Source of the DNA: Pseudomonadota bacterium
GTDB taxonomy: Bacteria; Pseudomonadota; Gammaproteobacteria; Burkholderiales; Burkholderiaceae_C
DNA length: 64,000 nucleotides
Direction: 5' to 3'
Assembly: GCA_020161775.1 (NCBI GenBank)
Contig: JAIUOW010000022.1
Span: forward strand, 28,342 to 92,341
The translations under genes were made by a program, and so were the position numbers. Shown here piece by piece: positions 37,858 to 46,854 of the stretch; the first letter of the stretch is position 1, and each line of letters begins with the position of its first letter. The notes under the pieces are model-generated. The model saw nothing but the letters and a program-made list of their open reading frames with translations, did no database searches and was not told where the DNA came from.

Positions 37858-38828
37858 GGCGCCGCCAGGTCGTGGCCGGGCTGGCGCTGGCGGGCGCGGC
37901 AGGCGCGGCGGCCACCGTGGCCAGCCAGCGCCGCTGGCCCTCGCAGCCGCTGCGCATCATCGTGGTGTACCCCCCGGGGGGCCTGAGCGACGGCATGGCA
38001 CGCGCCCTGGCGGATTCGCTGCAAACCCGCCTGGGCGTCCCGGTGCGCGTGGAAAACCGCGCCGGAGGTGGCGGCAGTGTGGGGCTGCAGGCGCTGGCCC
38101 AGGCTGTGCCGGATGGCCACACGCTGGCGTTCTCGGCCATCAGCCCGCTGACCTTGCGCCCGCACCTGGGTCCGGTGGGGTATCACCCTTTCCATGACAT
38201 TGCGCCGGTGGCGGGCGTGATGTTCACGCCGGTGCTGCTGGTGGGCACGCCTGCGTTTGCCGGGCGCGACTTTGCCGGGTTGCTGGCCCAGGCCAGGGCG
38301 CGCCCCGGCGCGCTGCGCTGGGCCACGTCGGGCGTGGCTACCGCCGGGCATCTGGTGCTGGAGCAGGTGCAGTCGGGCGCGGGGGTGCGGGTGACGCATG
38401 TGCCCTACAAGGGCGGCGGCCAGCAGATCAACGATGCGCTGGCCGGGCAGTTCGAGCTGCTGTCCACCAACGTCGCGCCGGCGCAGCTGGGCCATGTGGC
38501 TGCTGGCCGGCTTGCACCACTGGCCGTGGGCGCGCCGCAGCGGCTGGACGTGCTGCCGGGGGTACCGACCTTTGCCGAACTGGGCCTGCCGCAGGCCAAT
38601 ATTTCGTCGTTGTTCGGGGTGTTTGCGCCGGGGCGCACACCGGCGGTGGTGCTGGACCGGCTGCATGCCGGGATCCACGGTGCATTGGCCGAGCCGGCTT
38701 TGCGCGAACGCATTGTTGCGTCTGACAACCTGCCGTTTGACGGCAGCCGCGCTGAATTTGCCCGCCGCATTGCACAGGAATGGGCCGGCAACCGGCGCCT
38801 TGGCGTGGCTGGCATGCGCATGGAATAG
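37854..38828 (+). CDS. Bug-type (TctC) solute-binding protein, copy 1
   Basis: A 324-residue tripartite tricarboxylate transporter receptor. The GTG start overlaps the LysR stop, giving RRRQVVAGLALAGAAGA, a Tat-like arginine-rich signal peptide. Bug motifs are present: IIVVYPPGGLSDGMARALAD, PDGHTLAF and VTHVPYKGGGQQINDALAG, the ligand-loop region. No TctA/TctB membrane proteins lie nearby. It is followed by the Rieske oxygenase genes, so its ligand may be the aromatic acid they attack. It resembles the Bug protein at 49178 along its length. Confidence 0.92.
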   Translation: MRRRQVVAGLALAGAAGAAATVASQRRWPSQPLRIIVVYPPGGLSDGMARALADSLQTRLGVPVRVENRAGGGGSVGLQALAQAVPDGHTLAFSAISPLTLRPHLGPVGYHPFHDIAPVAGVMFTPVLLVGTPAFAGRDFAGLLAQARARPGALRWATSGVATAGHLVLEQVQSGAGVRVTHVPYKGGGQQINDALAGQFELLSTNVAPAQLGHVAAGRLAPLAVGAPQRLDVLPGVPTFAELGLPQANISSLFGVFAPGRTPAVVLDRLHAGIHGALAEPALRERIVASDNLPFDGSRAEFARRIAQEWAGNRRLGVAGMRME

Positions 38829-38855
38829 CAGCGCAGGGCCGCATCGCACGGTGGC

Positions 38856-38884
38856 TTCGCAGAATTAATAAGCATGCGTATGAT
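38856..38884 (+). promoter_or_regulatory. Possible promoter of the Rieske oxygenase genes
   Basis: TTCGCA (38856-38861), a 17-base spacer and TATGAT (38879-38884) lie 20 bases upstream of the oxygenase ATG. The spacer carries most of ATAAGCATGCGTAT, a near-perfect dyad that a LysR protein could occupy. Confidence 0.4.
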
Positions 38885-38904
38885 ATGGCGCAGGAGACGC
38901 CGCC

Positions 38905-40215
38905 ATGAACGCACCTGACACCTTGTCGCGCTGGGCCACGCCTGGCTCCAGCCGCGTGCCCTTCTGGGCCTATACCGACGCGCAGCTGTACCAGCGCGAG
39001 CTGGACAAGATCTTCTACGGCGCGCACTGGTGCTACGTGGGCCTGGAAGCGGAGATCCCCAACACCGGCGACTTCAAGCTGAGCTTTGTTGGCGAGCGCC
39101 AGGTGATCATGGTGCGCGACCGGGTTGCGCCCAGGGACCGCGGCACCGACAGCGGCGTGCGCGTCGTTGAAAACCGCTGCGCCCACCGTGGCGTGCGCTT
39201 TTGCCAGCAGCCGCACGGCAATGCGCGCAGCTTTGTCTGCCCCTACCACCAGTGGACGTACAAGCTCAACGGCGAGCTGGCCGGCCTGCCGTTCAAGGAT
39301 GGCGTGAAGGACGGTGAGTGCGTGAACGGGGGCATGCCGGCGGACTTTGACCTCAAGGCCAACGGCCTGACCCGGCTGCGCGTGGCCGTGCTGCACGGCC
39401 TGGTGTTCGCCACCTTCAGCGACACGGCCGAGCCGCTGGAGGACTACCTGGGCGCCGATGTGATGCCCTGGCTGGACCGCATTTTCAAGGGGCGCCAGCT
39501 CACGCTGCTGGGCTACAACCGCCAGCGCATTCCGGGCAACTGGAAGCTCATGATGGAAAACATCAAGGACCCCTATCACCCGGGCCTGTTGCACACCTGG
39601 TTCGTGACCTTCGGCCTGTGGCGCGCCGACCAGAAGAGCCGCATGGTGATGGACGCGCATGGCCGGCATGCGGTGATGATCTCCCGCCGCAATGAAGGTG
39701 GCCAGAACACCGCCGTGACCGAGGGTGTGACCAGCTTCAAGGCCAACATGACGCTGCACGACGACCGCCTGCTGGACGTGGTGCCCGAGCCCTGGTGGAA
39801 GATCCCCGACCCGCAGAAGCGTGGCGAGGACATCATGCCCACGGTCACCATGATCACGCTGTTTCCCAGCCTGATCATCCAGCAGCAGGTCAACTCACTG
39901 AGCACGCGCCACATCGTGCCGCGCGGCGAGGGCGAGTTTGATTTTGTCTGGACGCATTTCGGCTTTGCCGATGACACGCCCGAAATGACGCAGCGCCGCC
40001 TGCGCCAGGCCAACCTGTTCGGCCCCGCGGGTTTTGTGAGCGCCGACGACGGCGAAGTGATCGAGTTCAGCCAGGACGGCTTTCGCCAGGCGGGCGAGGG
40101 CGGCAGCACGCTGTGCGAGCTGGGCGGCACCGGCACCGAGATGACCGAACACATGGTGACCGAGACACTGATCCGCTCGATGTATGCCTACTGGAAGAAG
40201 GTGATGGCGGTATGA
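38905..40215 (+). CDS. Rieske aromatic-ring hydroxylase, large subunit (salicylate 5-hydroxylase / anthranilate dioxygenase-like)
   Basis: A 436-residue oxygenase alpha subunit. The Rieske [2Fe-2S] ligands are Cys92/His94 (RCAHRG) and Cys112/His115 (CPYHQW). The mononuclear iron site shows Asp222, His225 and His230 in DPYHPGLLH, where Asp bridges the Rieske centre of the neighbouring subunit. Segments such as SSRVPFWAYT, HWCYVGLEAEIPN, LLHTWFVTFGLWRAD and QQQVNSLSTRHI match, from memory, NagG of salicylate 5-hydroxylase and AndAc of anthranilate dioxygenase. The substrate is therefore probably an aromatic carboxylic acid, but which one is not shown. Its stop overlaps the beta-subunit start. 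Confidence 0.93.
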   Translation: MNAPDTLSRWATPGSSRVPFWAYTDAQLYQRELDKIFYGAHWCYVGLEAEIPNTGDFKLSFVGERQVIMVRDRVAPRDRGTDSGVRVVENRCAHRGVRFCQQPHGNARSFVCPYHQWTYKLNGELAGLPFKDGVKDGECVNGGMPADFDLKANGLTRLRVAVLHGLVFATFSDTAEPLEDYLGADVMPWLDRIFKGRQLTLLGYNRQRIPGNWKLMMENIKDPYHPGLLHTWFVTFGLWRADQKSRMVMDAHGRHAVMISRRNEGGQNTAVTEGVTSFKANMTLHDDRLLDVVPEPWWKIPDPQKRGEDIMPTVTMITLFPSLIIQQQVNSLSTRHIVPRGEGEFDFVWTHFGFADDTPEMTQRRLRQANLFGPAGFVSADDGEVIEFSQDGFRQAGEGGSTLCELGGTGTEMTEHMVTETLIRSMYAYWKKVMAV

Positions 40216-40703
40216 ACGAACCCGCAAGCACAACCGACTGGCAGCTGCATGCCGAGATCAACCGCCTGAACGCAGACTATGCCGCCGCGCTGGACGAAAA
40301 GCGCTTTGGCGACTGGCCAGAGTTCTTCACCGACGACGGCTGCTACCACGTGCAGGCACGCGAGAACTTCGACCGCCAGCTGCCGCTGTGTTTGATGGCG
40401 CTGGAGAGCAAGGGCATGATGAAGGACCGCGTGTACGGCATCACCCAGACCATCTACCACGGGCCGTACTACACACGGCATGTGGTGGGGCCGGCACGCG
40501 TGCTGGGCACGGACGGTGGCGTGATCCGCGCCGAGGCGAGCTATGCGGTGTTTCGCACCAAGCCCGGCGCCACCAGCGAGGTCTACAACGTGGGCCGCTA
40601 CATCGATACCCTGGTACGTGGCAACGCCGGCTTGCTGTTCGCAAGCCGGCGTTGTGTGTACGACAGCGAGATGGTCCTCAACTCGCTGATTTACCCGGTG
40701 TAG
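40212..40703 (+). CDS. Rieske ring-hydroxylase, small (beta) subunit
   Basis: A 163-residue beta subunit of the SnoaL/NTF2-like fold that stabilises the alpha3beta3 oxygenase. EINRLNADYAAALDEKRFGDWPEFFTDDGCYHV and the C-terminal LFASRRCVYDSEMVLNSLIYPV are family hallmarks and resemble NagH. ATG overlaps the alpha-subunit TGA (ATGA). No ferredoxin or ferredoxin reductase gene follows, so the electron donors must be encoded elsewhere. Confidence 0.92.
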   Translation: MNEPASTTDWQLHAEINRLNADYAAALDEKRFGDWPEFFTDDGCYHVQARENFDRQLPLCLMALESKGMMKDRVYGITQTIYHGPYYTRHVVGPARVLGTDGGVIRAEASYAVFRTKPGATSEVYNVGRYIDTLVRGNAGLLFASRRCVYDSEMVLNSLIYPV

Positions 40704-40734
40704 GCCGGGCGGGCCCCGTGGGTTCGCGGTCCAT

Positions 40735-40956
40735 TTACTTGCGGTCCTGGCGCTTGCCCAGCTCGTTGCCGATCAGGGCGCCAGCGGCGGCGCCACCCAC
40801 CGTGGCGGCCGTGCCGCCCAGTGCGCTGCCCGCCACGCCGCCCACCACCGCGCCCACGCCGGTGCCGATCTGGGCACTGGACGGGTTGGACGAGCAGCCC
40901 GTCAGGGCCATCAGCGAAGCGGCGGTGGCCGCGATCATCAGTTTCGTCTTGGTCAT
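40735..40956 (-). CDS. Small glycine-zipper lipoprotein (OsmB/YmgG-like)
   Basis: A 73-residue lipoprotein precursor. The lipobox LTGC places the acylated Cys at residue 21. The mature part is mostly a glycine zipper (IGTGVGAVVGGVAGSALGG, repeated as GGAAAGALIG) that can form a membrane hairpin, ending in a basic GKRQDRK. Such proteins are often induced by osmotic or envelope stress; function here is not established. ATG at 40956 was chosen over longer frames since only it gives a signal peptide. Confidence 0.82.
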   Translation of the reverse strand: MTKTKLMIAATAASLMALTGCSSNPSSAQIGTGVGAVVGGVAGSALGGTAATVGGAAAGALIGNELGKRQDRK

Positions 40957-41104
40957 CTTGTTCACCTCGTTGTTAAGTTGCAGGCCTTCGGGTGGCAAAC
41001 CGGATGCTCGGCCTGTGGGTGAACTGTAGGGCCGGCACCTCGCGCGGCGTGTAGGAAAGCGCCGCCGTGCAGCGTCGGCGCAGCCCGCCTGCGGCCGGTT
41101 GCTT

Positions 41105-42481
41105 TCAGACCGGCCGGTTGCGCGCCAGCGGCGGGTTGGCGGCAAAGTAACGCCTGATGCCCTGCATCAGCGCGTCGGCCAGTTGCTCCTGGTAGTCCTC
41201 GCTTTTCAGCCTGGCTTCCTCGTCCGGGTTGCTGATGAATGCCGTTTCCACCAGCACGCTGGGAATGTCGGGCGCTTTCAGCACCGCGAAGCCGGCCTGT
41301 TCCACCCGGGGCTTGTGCAGCTTGCCGACCTTGCCGATCTCGCCCAGCAGCGCGCCGCCCAGCTTCAGGCTGTCGTTGATCTGGGCCGTGGTGCTCATGT
41401 CCAGCAGCGCGCGCTGCACCTGGGCGTCGCGGGCGCGCACGTTGAGGCCGCCCACGGCGTCGGCGGCGTTTTCCTTGTCGGCCAGCCAGCGCGCGGCCGA
41501 GCTGGACGCGCCGCGCTCGCTTAGCACGAACACGCTGGCACCTTGCGGGCGGGGCGTGAAGAACGCATCGGCATGGATGCTGACGAACAGGTCGGCCTGC
41601 ACGCGCCTGGCCTTTTGCACGCGCACGTGCAGCGGCACGAAGAAGTCGGCATCGCGCGTGAGAAACGCGCGCATGGGGCTGCCGTTGATCGTGGTGGCGT
41701 TGATGCGCTCGCGCATGCGGTGGGCGATCTGCAGCACCACGTCCTTTTCGCGCGTGCCACCGGGGCCGATGGCGCCCGGGTCTTCGCCGCCGTGGCCCGG
41801 GTCCAGCGCGATGATGATGAGCCGGTCAGTGGCCGCCGGGGTGGTGGCCACGGCCGCAGGCTGGGCCGGCGCGGGGCTGGTTGCCGGGGCGGGCGGCACG
41901 GCAGATGGCCGGGTAGGTGCGCGCGCGGCCTGCCTGGCCATGAGCTCGCCCAGCGGGTCGGGCGCGGGCACCGCCGTTTGCGAAGGCCCCGGCGCTGGCG
42001 CGGAACTGTCCTTCAGCCGCTCGGCAATCAGCGCCGCCAGCGGGTCGGCGGCCTGGGCCGGGTACAGGTCCAGCACCAGCCGGTGCTGGTAGGCCGCCAC
42101 CGGTGGCAGGGTGAACACCTGCGGCAGCACCGGCTGCTTCAGGTCCAGCACCAGGCGCACCACGCCGGGCGCGTTCTGGCCGGCACGGATGCCGGTGATG
42201 TACGGGTCGTCGGCCTTGACCTTCGCCACCAGCTCACGCAGCGCCGGGTTGAGCTCGATGCCTTCGATGTCCACCGCCAGCCGTGGCGGGCTGGCCACAA
42301 AGATCTGTTTGGTGCTGAGCTGGCCGTCGGATTCGATCGTCACGCGGGAATAGTCGGGCGCCGGCCAGATGCGCACCGCCAGGATGGTGGCGCCGCGGGC
42401 GATGTGCGCGCGCCCCAGCAGCAGCACCAGGGTGCCGGCCTGCAGCACGGCGCGGCGCGAGGGCAGGGGGCGCGGCGTCAT
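41105..42481 (-). CDS. amiC: N-acetylmuramoyl-L-alanine amidase (AmiC-type)
   Basis: A 458-residue periplasmic zinc amidase that splits septal peptidoglycan during daughter-cell separation. SRRAVLQAG near the start is a twin-arginine-type export signal. An AMIN domain (about residues 30-150) is followed by a Pro/Ala-rich linker, then the Amidase_3 domain with LDPGHGGEDPGAIG (zinc His near 228), SIHADAF and, near the end, VLVETAFISN with the catalytic Glu. The start ATG overlaps the tsaE stop. Confidence 0.94.
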   Translation of the reverse strand: MTPRPLPSRRAVLQAGTLVLLLGRAHIARGATILAVRIWPAPDYSRVTIESDGQLSTKQIFVASPPRLAVDIEGIELNPALRELVAKVKADDPYITGIRAGQNAPGVVRLVLDLKQPVLPQVFTLPPVAAYQHRLVLDLYPAQAADPLAALIAERLKDSSAPAPGPSQTAVPAPDPLGELMARQAARAPTRPSAVPPAPATSPAPAQPAAVATTPAATDRLIIIALDPGHGGEDPGAIGPGGTREKDVVLQIAHRMRERINATTINGSPMRAFLTRDADFFVPLHVRVQKARRVQADLFVSIHADAFFTPRPQGASVFVLSERGASSSAARWLADKENAADAVGGLNVRARDAQVQRALLDMSTTAQINDSLKLGGALLGEIGKVGKLHKPRVEQAGFAVLKAPDIPSVLVETAFISNPDEEARLKSEDYQEQLADALMQGIRRYFAANPPLARNRPV

Positions 42482-42945
42482 GCGGTGGCGTCTTCCAGCA
42501 GGGCGCGGCCGGTGGCGGTCTGCGCGGTCAGCGTGGCGGTGCGGGCGTCGTCGGGCCCGGCTTGAATGCGGATCACCAGGTCGGCCACGGGCAGCACCGG
42601 CGCTGCGTTTTGCGGCCATTCGGCCAGCTTCAGGCCGGGGCTGGCGAACACGTCGCGAAATCCCGCGTCTTCCCATTCGCGCGGGTCGGTGAAGCGGTAG
42701 AAGTCAAAGTGCCAGATCGCCAGGCCCGGCGCTTCATGCGGCTCCACCACGGCATAGGTCGGGCTTTTCACCCGGCCTTGCACACCCAGGGCGCGCAGCA
42801 GGTGGCGCACCAGCGTGGTCTTGCCCGCGCCCAGGTCGCCGTGCAGCTCAATGAAGGCGTTGCGCACGGCGGGCGAGCCGGCCAGGCGCTGCGCAAAGGC
42901 GCGCGTGTCGTCCTCGGCCGGCCAGGCCAGCACCCGGGTCGGCAT
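42478..42945 (-). CDS. tsaE: tRNA threonylcarbamoyladenosine biosynthesis ATPase TsaE
   Basis: A 155-residue P-loop protein of the TsaE/YjeE family, which helps TsaB and TsaD form t6A37 in ANN-decoding tRNAs. Walker A is GDLGAGKT (residues 36-43) followed by SPTYAVVEPHE and HFDFYRFTDPREWEDAG, both family signatures. ATG at 42945 (MPTRVL) was selected; longer upstream frames run into the divergent queG gene. It forms an operon with amiC by a four-base overlap. Confidence 0.94.
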   Translation of the reverse strand: MPTRVLAWPAEDDTRAFAQRLAGSPAVRNAFIELHGDLGAGKTTLVRHLLRALGVQGRVKSPTYAVVEPHEAPGLAIWHFDFYRFTDPREWEDAGFRDVFASPGLKLAEWPQNAAPVLPVADLVIRIQAGPDDARTATLTAQTATGRALLEDATA

Positions 42946-42963
42946 GGTTTCTACAATCGGCGC

Positions 42964-44046
42964 GTGGCGTTCAGCAGCAGTCAGATCGACGGTCCTCGTC
43001 TGGTGGAAAACATCCGGGCATGGGCCCGTTCGTTGGGATTTTCCCAAATCGGCGTGGCCGGTGTGGATTTGTCCTCGGCCGAGCCCGGTTTGAGCGCCTG
43101 GCTGGCTCGCGGGTTCCATGGTGACATGCACTACATGGCCGCGCATGGCATGAAGCGCGCCCGCCCCGCCGAGCTGGTGCCAGGCACCGTCAGCGTGATC
43201 ACCGCGCGCATGGACTACCTGGGCCAGGCCACTCCAGCGGACTGGCAGGCGGTTGAATTTGCGCGGCTGGCGCGCCCGCATGAAGGCGTGGTGTCGCTGT
43301 ACGCCCGCGGTCGGGACTATCACAAGGTGTTGCGCCAGCGCCTGCAGAAGCTGCAGGAACGCATCGCACAGGAGGTGGGGCCATTCGGGCACCGCGTCTT
43401 CACGGATTCAGCCCCCGTGCTGGAGGCCGAGCTGGCCGCGCGCAGCGGCCAGGGCTGGCGCGGCAAGCATACGCTGGTGCTCAACCGCGAGGCTGGCTCC
43501 ATGTTCTTTCTGGGCGAGATCTACGTGGACCTGGACCTGCCGCATAGCGAAGCCGCCGGCGCGCACTGTGGCAGCTGCACCGCCTGCATGGACGTGTGCC
43601 CCACGCAAGCCATCGTGGCGGCGCACCAGCTGGATGCGCGGCGCTGCATTTCCTACCTGACCATCGAGCATGCGGGGCCGATTCCCGTGCCGCTGCGCGC
43701 CCAGATGGGCAACCGCATCTACGGCTGCGACGACTGCCAGCTGGCTTGCCCCTGGAACAAGTTCGCGCAGCGCAATGCCTTGCCTGATTTTGACGAACGC
43801 AAGGGCTTGACGGGCCAGCAACTGCTCACGCTGTGGGGCTGGAGCGAGGCGGATTTCCTGCGCCATACCGAAGGCAGCGCCATCCGCCGTATCGGCCACG
43901 CGCGCTGGCTGCGCAATGTGGCGGTGGCGCTGGGCAATGCACTGCGCGTATCGGATGACCCAGCGCTGCGCGCGGCCCTGCAGGCCCGGCGCGCGGATGC
44001 CAGCGAACTGCTGGCCGAGCACATCGACTGGGCACTGGCGGCGTAA
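42964..44046 (+). CDS. queG: Epoxyqueuosine reductase
   Basis: A 360-residue cobalamin- and iron-sulfur-dependent enzyme for the last step of queuosine synthesis. Ferredoxin-like cluster ligands are Cys202, 205, 208 and 212 (CGSCTACMDVC) and Cys255, 258 and 262 (CDDCQLACPWN), with a further Cys in RRCISYLTIEH. GFHGDMHYM and RMDYL lie in the cobalamin-binding half. GTG at 42964 is the likely start, leaving an 18-base gap to divergent tsaE. Confidence 0.94.
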   Translation: MAFSSSQIDGPRLVENIRAWARSLGFSQIGVAGVDLSSAEPGLSAWLARGFHGDMHYMAAHGMKRARPAELVPGTVSVITARMDYLGQATPADWQAVEFARLARPHEGVVSLYARGRDYHKVLRQRLQKLQERIAQEVGPFGHRVFTDSAPVLEAELAARSGQGWRGKHTLVLNREAGSMFFLGEIYVDLDLPHSEAAGAHCGSCTACMDVCPTQAIVAAHQLDARRCISYLTIEHAGPIPVPLRAQMGNRIYGCDDCQLACPWNKFAQRNALPDFDERKGLTGQQLLTLWGWSEADFLRHTEGSAIRRIGHARWLRNVAVALGNALRVSDDPALRAALQARRADASELLAEHIDWALAA

Positions 44047-44074
44047 AGCGCCCCCGCTGCCCGCACGGGCGCGC

Positions 44075-44719
44075 TCAGCAGCCCGCGTTCACCAGCGACT
44101 TCTGCACCGCGCGCCGCTCCTGCGCGAAGCGTTCCATGTCGGCAGCCGTGCCGCCAGCGCGGGCCTTGGACTCCACGCTGTCCAGCTGCGTGCCCAGCAG
44201 GGCGCAACGGGCCTTGCTGTTGCCGCTGGGTAGCGACCTGGCCGCTGCAACAGCAGCGGCGGCCGCAGCCGCAGCGGGAGCGGGAGCGGGAGCGGCCGAC
44301 GGGGCGGGAGCGGGCGGGGCTGCCGGGGCCGCCTGCTTTGGCGCGGTCGGCGTTGCAGCTGCCACCGGCGGCGCGGCCACGACGGCGGGCTTGGCGGGTG
44401 CGGCGGGTGCGGCTGGTGCGGCTGGTGCGGCTGGTGCAACTGCTGCCGCAGGCGCTGGCGCAGTGGAGGGAGCAGCGGCAGGGGCAGGGGCGGCTTTGAC
44501 AGGTGCAGCAGCCGCAGCCGGTGCAGCGGGCGCGGCCGGCTTGGGGGCGGGTGTGGCCGGGGTGACGATGACCGCGCCCGACTTCATGAGCTGCTTTTGT
44601 TCGACGCTGCTGTCGCAGGGGCGGTCCTGGTACACGCTGCCGCACCGGTACAGCGCATGGGCCTGCAGCCCGGTCAGTGCGAGGACGGCACACAGGGCGG
44701 TGCGCGTGAGGTGTTTCAT
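44075..44719 (-). CDS. DUF4124-type exported protein with long Ala/Pro low-complexity region
   Basis: A 214-residue precursor with a signal peptide (cleavage near AHA, residue 22) followed at once by the DUF4124 hallmark LYRCGSVYQDRPC. Residues 55-165 are almost all Ala and Pro with interspersed Lys and Val, and contain five tandem copies of a 9-base unit at the DNA level. The C-terminal part (GGTAADMERFAQERRAVQKSLVNAGC) looks like a short helical hairpin. A role in the envelope is likely but unknown. Start 44719 gives the signal peptide; the frame is open much further upstream. Confidence 0.78.
   Translation of the reverse strand: MKHLTRTALCAVLALTGLQAHALYRCGSVYQDRPCDSSVEQKQLMKSGAVIVTPATPAPKPAAPAAPAAAAAPVKAAPAPAAAPSTAPAPAAAVAPAAPAAPAAPAAPAKPAVVAAPPVAAATPTAPKQAAPAAPPAPAPSAAPAPAPAAAAAAAAVAAARSLPSGNSKARCALLGTQLDSVESKARAGGTAADMERFAQERRAVQKSLVNAGC
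44394..44438. repeat. Five tandem copies of a 9-base unit in the DUF4124 gene
   Basis: Units GCGGGTGCG, GCGGGTGCG, GCTGGTGCG, GCTGGTGCG and GCTGGTGCA lie head to tail. Each adds three residues to the Ala/Pro tract, so slippage would change its length without breaking the frame. Confidence 0.85.
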
Positions 44720-44754
44720 GGGCAAATCCGGTGCAAGTCCTGAAGCCGCAGATG

Positions 44755-45660
44755 CTAACGCAACACGCCCAGCGCGAACGGCAGGCTCACCATGCCCAGC
44801 AGGGTGGACAGCGTGACCAGCCCGGCTACGTAGGCGCCGTTGTAGCCCATGCGCGCGGCCAGCACGTAGCAGCTGGACGCGGTGGGCAGGGCAGAGAACG
44901 CCAGCAGCACCGTGGTCTGCAAGAAATCCAGCCGGAACAGCAGCGCGCAGCCCTGCGCCATCAGCGGCATGGCGATGTGCTTGATGCCCAGCACCGCCAC
45001 CGCCAGCGTCTTGCCGCTGGCCAGCATGCTGAACTGCATGCCCGCACCGGCGGCCATCAGGCCCAGCGCCAGCGACGCCGCGCCAATGCGCGTGACGGTG
45101 GGCTCCAGCCACACCGGCATGGAAAAACCCAGCAGGTTGGCGGCCAGCCCCGTGGCGGTGGCGATGATCAGCGGGTTGCGCACCAGCTCGCGCGCGAAGC
45201 CGCGCTGCGCATGCCGGGCCATGGGCCAGACGGCACCGGTGTTGAACAGCGGCACGCACACGCCGATCAGCACCGCGATCAGCAGCAGGCCCTGCGCGCC
45301 CGCCAGCCGCTCGGCCAGCGCCAGCCCGATGAATGAATTGAAGCGGAACGCCACCTGCGCGCTGGCCGCGTGGTCACGCCGGTCGATGTGCCGGCCCAGC
45401 AGCGGCAGGTGCGGCAGGCTGTAGGCCAGCGCAATGCCGCTCACGCCCAGCAGCAGCCCGGCGCCGATCAGGCTGGAGGCAGCGCCCAGGTCCAGCGGGC
45501 TTTTGACGATGCTGTGAAACAGCAGCACCGGAAACAGGAAGTAGTACACCAGGCTTTCCACCTGCTCCCATACCGTGCGGTTCAGGGCGGTGTAGCGGCA
45601 TACCAGGAAGCCGCACAGGATGAGCGAGAAGTCGGGAAAGAGCAGTTGGGCGTAGTTCAC
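44755..45660 (-). CDS. AEC-family (auxin efflux carrier-like) permease
   Basis: A 301-residue permease with about ten helices. It belongs to the AEC family by its overall pattern, with SLILCGFLVCRYTALNR at the start, GVCVPLFNTGAVWPMAR and a C-terminal TLLGMVSLPFALGVLR. Bacterial AEC members export or import carboxylates such as malate or malonate. Substrate is unknown here. It lies divergent from a Bug receptor gene. Confidence 0.87.
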   Translation of the reverse strand: MNYAQLLFPDFSLILCGFLVCRYTALNRTVWEQVESLVYYFLFPVLLFHSIVKSPLDLGAASSLIGAGLLLGVSGIALAYSLPHLPLLGRHIDRRDHAASAQVAFRFNSFIGLALAERLAGAQGLLLIAVLIGVCVPLFNTGAVWPMARHAQRGFARELVRNPLIIATATGLAANLLGFSMPVWLEPTVTRIGAASLALGLMAAGAGMQFSMLASGKTLAVAVLGIKHIAMPLMAQGCALLFRLDFLQTTVLLAFSALPTASSCYVLAARMGYNGAYVAGLVTLSTLLGMVSLPFALGVLR

Positions 45661-45781
45661 CGGCCCGAGAATACCTGCTGTTTAGGGGTAAGCCCTTATG
45701 TGTAATCCACACCATGGCGGCACGGAATCTGCGTCTAGCATTCGCTGTCCCCGTTATTTCAAGTCATCAAGGAGAACACAC

Positions 45782-46747
45782 ATGCAACGTCGTCACTGGT
45801 TCGTATTGACCCTGGCCGCTGCGGCCACGGGCAGCGCCTTTGCCCAAGCCTATCCCAACAAGGTCATCCGCCTGCAGGTGCCGTTCGCGCCCGGTGGCAC
45901 CACCGACATCATCGCGCGCGTCATTGCCGAGCCGCTGGGCAAGGCCCTGGGCCAGAGCGTGATCGTCGAGAACAAGGCTGGCGGCGGCGGCGTGGTGGGC
46001 GCCACCGAAACCGTGCGCGCCGCGCCCGACGGCTACTCGCTGGGCATGGCCACGGTGTCCACCACCGCAGCCAACCCGGCGATCAACCCCAAGATCCCGT
46101 ACAACCCCACGACGGACTTCACGCCCATCATCAACATCGCGGCCACGCCGAACGTGATCGCGGTGCATCCCAGCTTCCCGGCCAAGGACTACAAGTCCTA
46201 CGTGGCCGAACTCAAGAAGGCACCGGGCCGCTACTCGTATTCGTCGTCCGGCACCGGTGGCATCGGCCACCTGCAGATGGAGCTGTACAAGAACCTGTCG
46301 GGCACCTTCGTCACGCACATTCCGTACCGCGGCGCAGGCCCGGCCCTGAACGACACCGTGGCCGGCCAGGTCCCGATGATCTTTGACAACCTGCCGTCGG
46401 CGCTGCCCTTCATCAAGGACAACCGCCTGGTGCCCATCGTGGTGGCCGCGCCCCAGCGCCTGGCTGCGTTGCCCAACGTACCCACCTTCAAGGAAGTGGG
46501 CCTGGAGCCCGTGAACCGCATGGCTTACTACGGCATCCTGGGTCCCAAGGGCATGCCCAAGGACGTGGTGGACAAGATTTACCAGGCCACCGCCAAGGTG
46601 CTGCAGGATCCGGCCGTGCGCAAGCGCATCGAAGACACCGGCTCCATCGTGATCGGCAACACGCCCGACCAGTTTGCCGCCCAGATCAAGGCCGAATACG
46701 AGGTCTACAAGAAGGTGGTGGACTCCGCCAAGCTCAAGCTGGATTGA
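45782..46747 (+). CDS. Bug-type (TctC) solute-binding protein, copy 2
   Basis: A 321-residue periplasmic receptor with a Sec signal peptide ending SAFAQA. Family motifs: [49 protein letters not shown] and the ligand-loop [15 protein letters not shown]-like stretch. A good ribosome site (AAGGAGAA) precedes the ATG. It is monocistronic, closed by a clear terminator, with no TctAB genes nearby. Confidence 0.94.
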   Translation: MQRRHWFVLTLAAAATGSAFAQAYPNKVIRLQVPFAPGGTTDIIARVIAEPLGKALGQSVIVENKAGGGGVVGATETVRAAPDGYSLGMATVSTTAANPAINPKIPYNPTTDFTPIINIAATPNVIAVHPSFPAKDYKSYVAELKKAPGRYSYSSSGTGGIGHLQMELYKNLSGTFVTHIPYRGAGPALNDTVAGQVPMIFDNLPSALPFIKDNRLVPIVVAAPQRLAALPNVPTFKEVGLEPVNRMAYYGILGPKGMPKDVVDKIYQATAKVLQDPAVRKRIEDTGSIVIGNTPDQFAAQIKAEYEVYKKVVDSAKLKLD

Positions 46748-46779
46748 AAGGCCCCCACGCTTGTCACTGCGTGTACTGC

Positions 46780-46840
46780 GCTGCCCCCCCGAGGGGGCCG
46801 CAGTCGCCTTGGGGCGGCCCGGCGGCGACTGGGCCTTGCC
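46780..46840. repeat. GC-rich palindromic element downstream of Bug copy 2
   Basis: GCCCCCCCGAGGGGGC is one hairpin, and AGTCGCC pairs with GGCGACT across TTGGGGCGGCCCGGC. It resembles the element at 22468-22545 in composition and layout and may belong to the same dispersed family. Confidence 0.45.
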
Positions 46841-46854
46841 TCCTTCTGTTTCAC

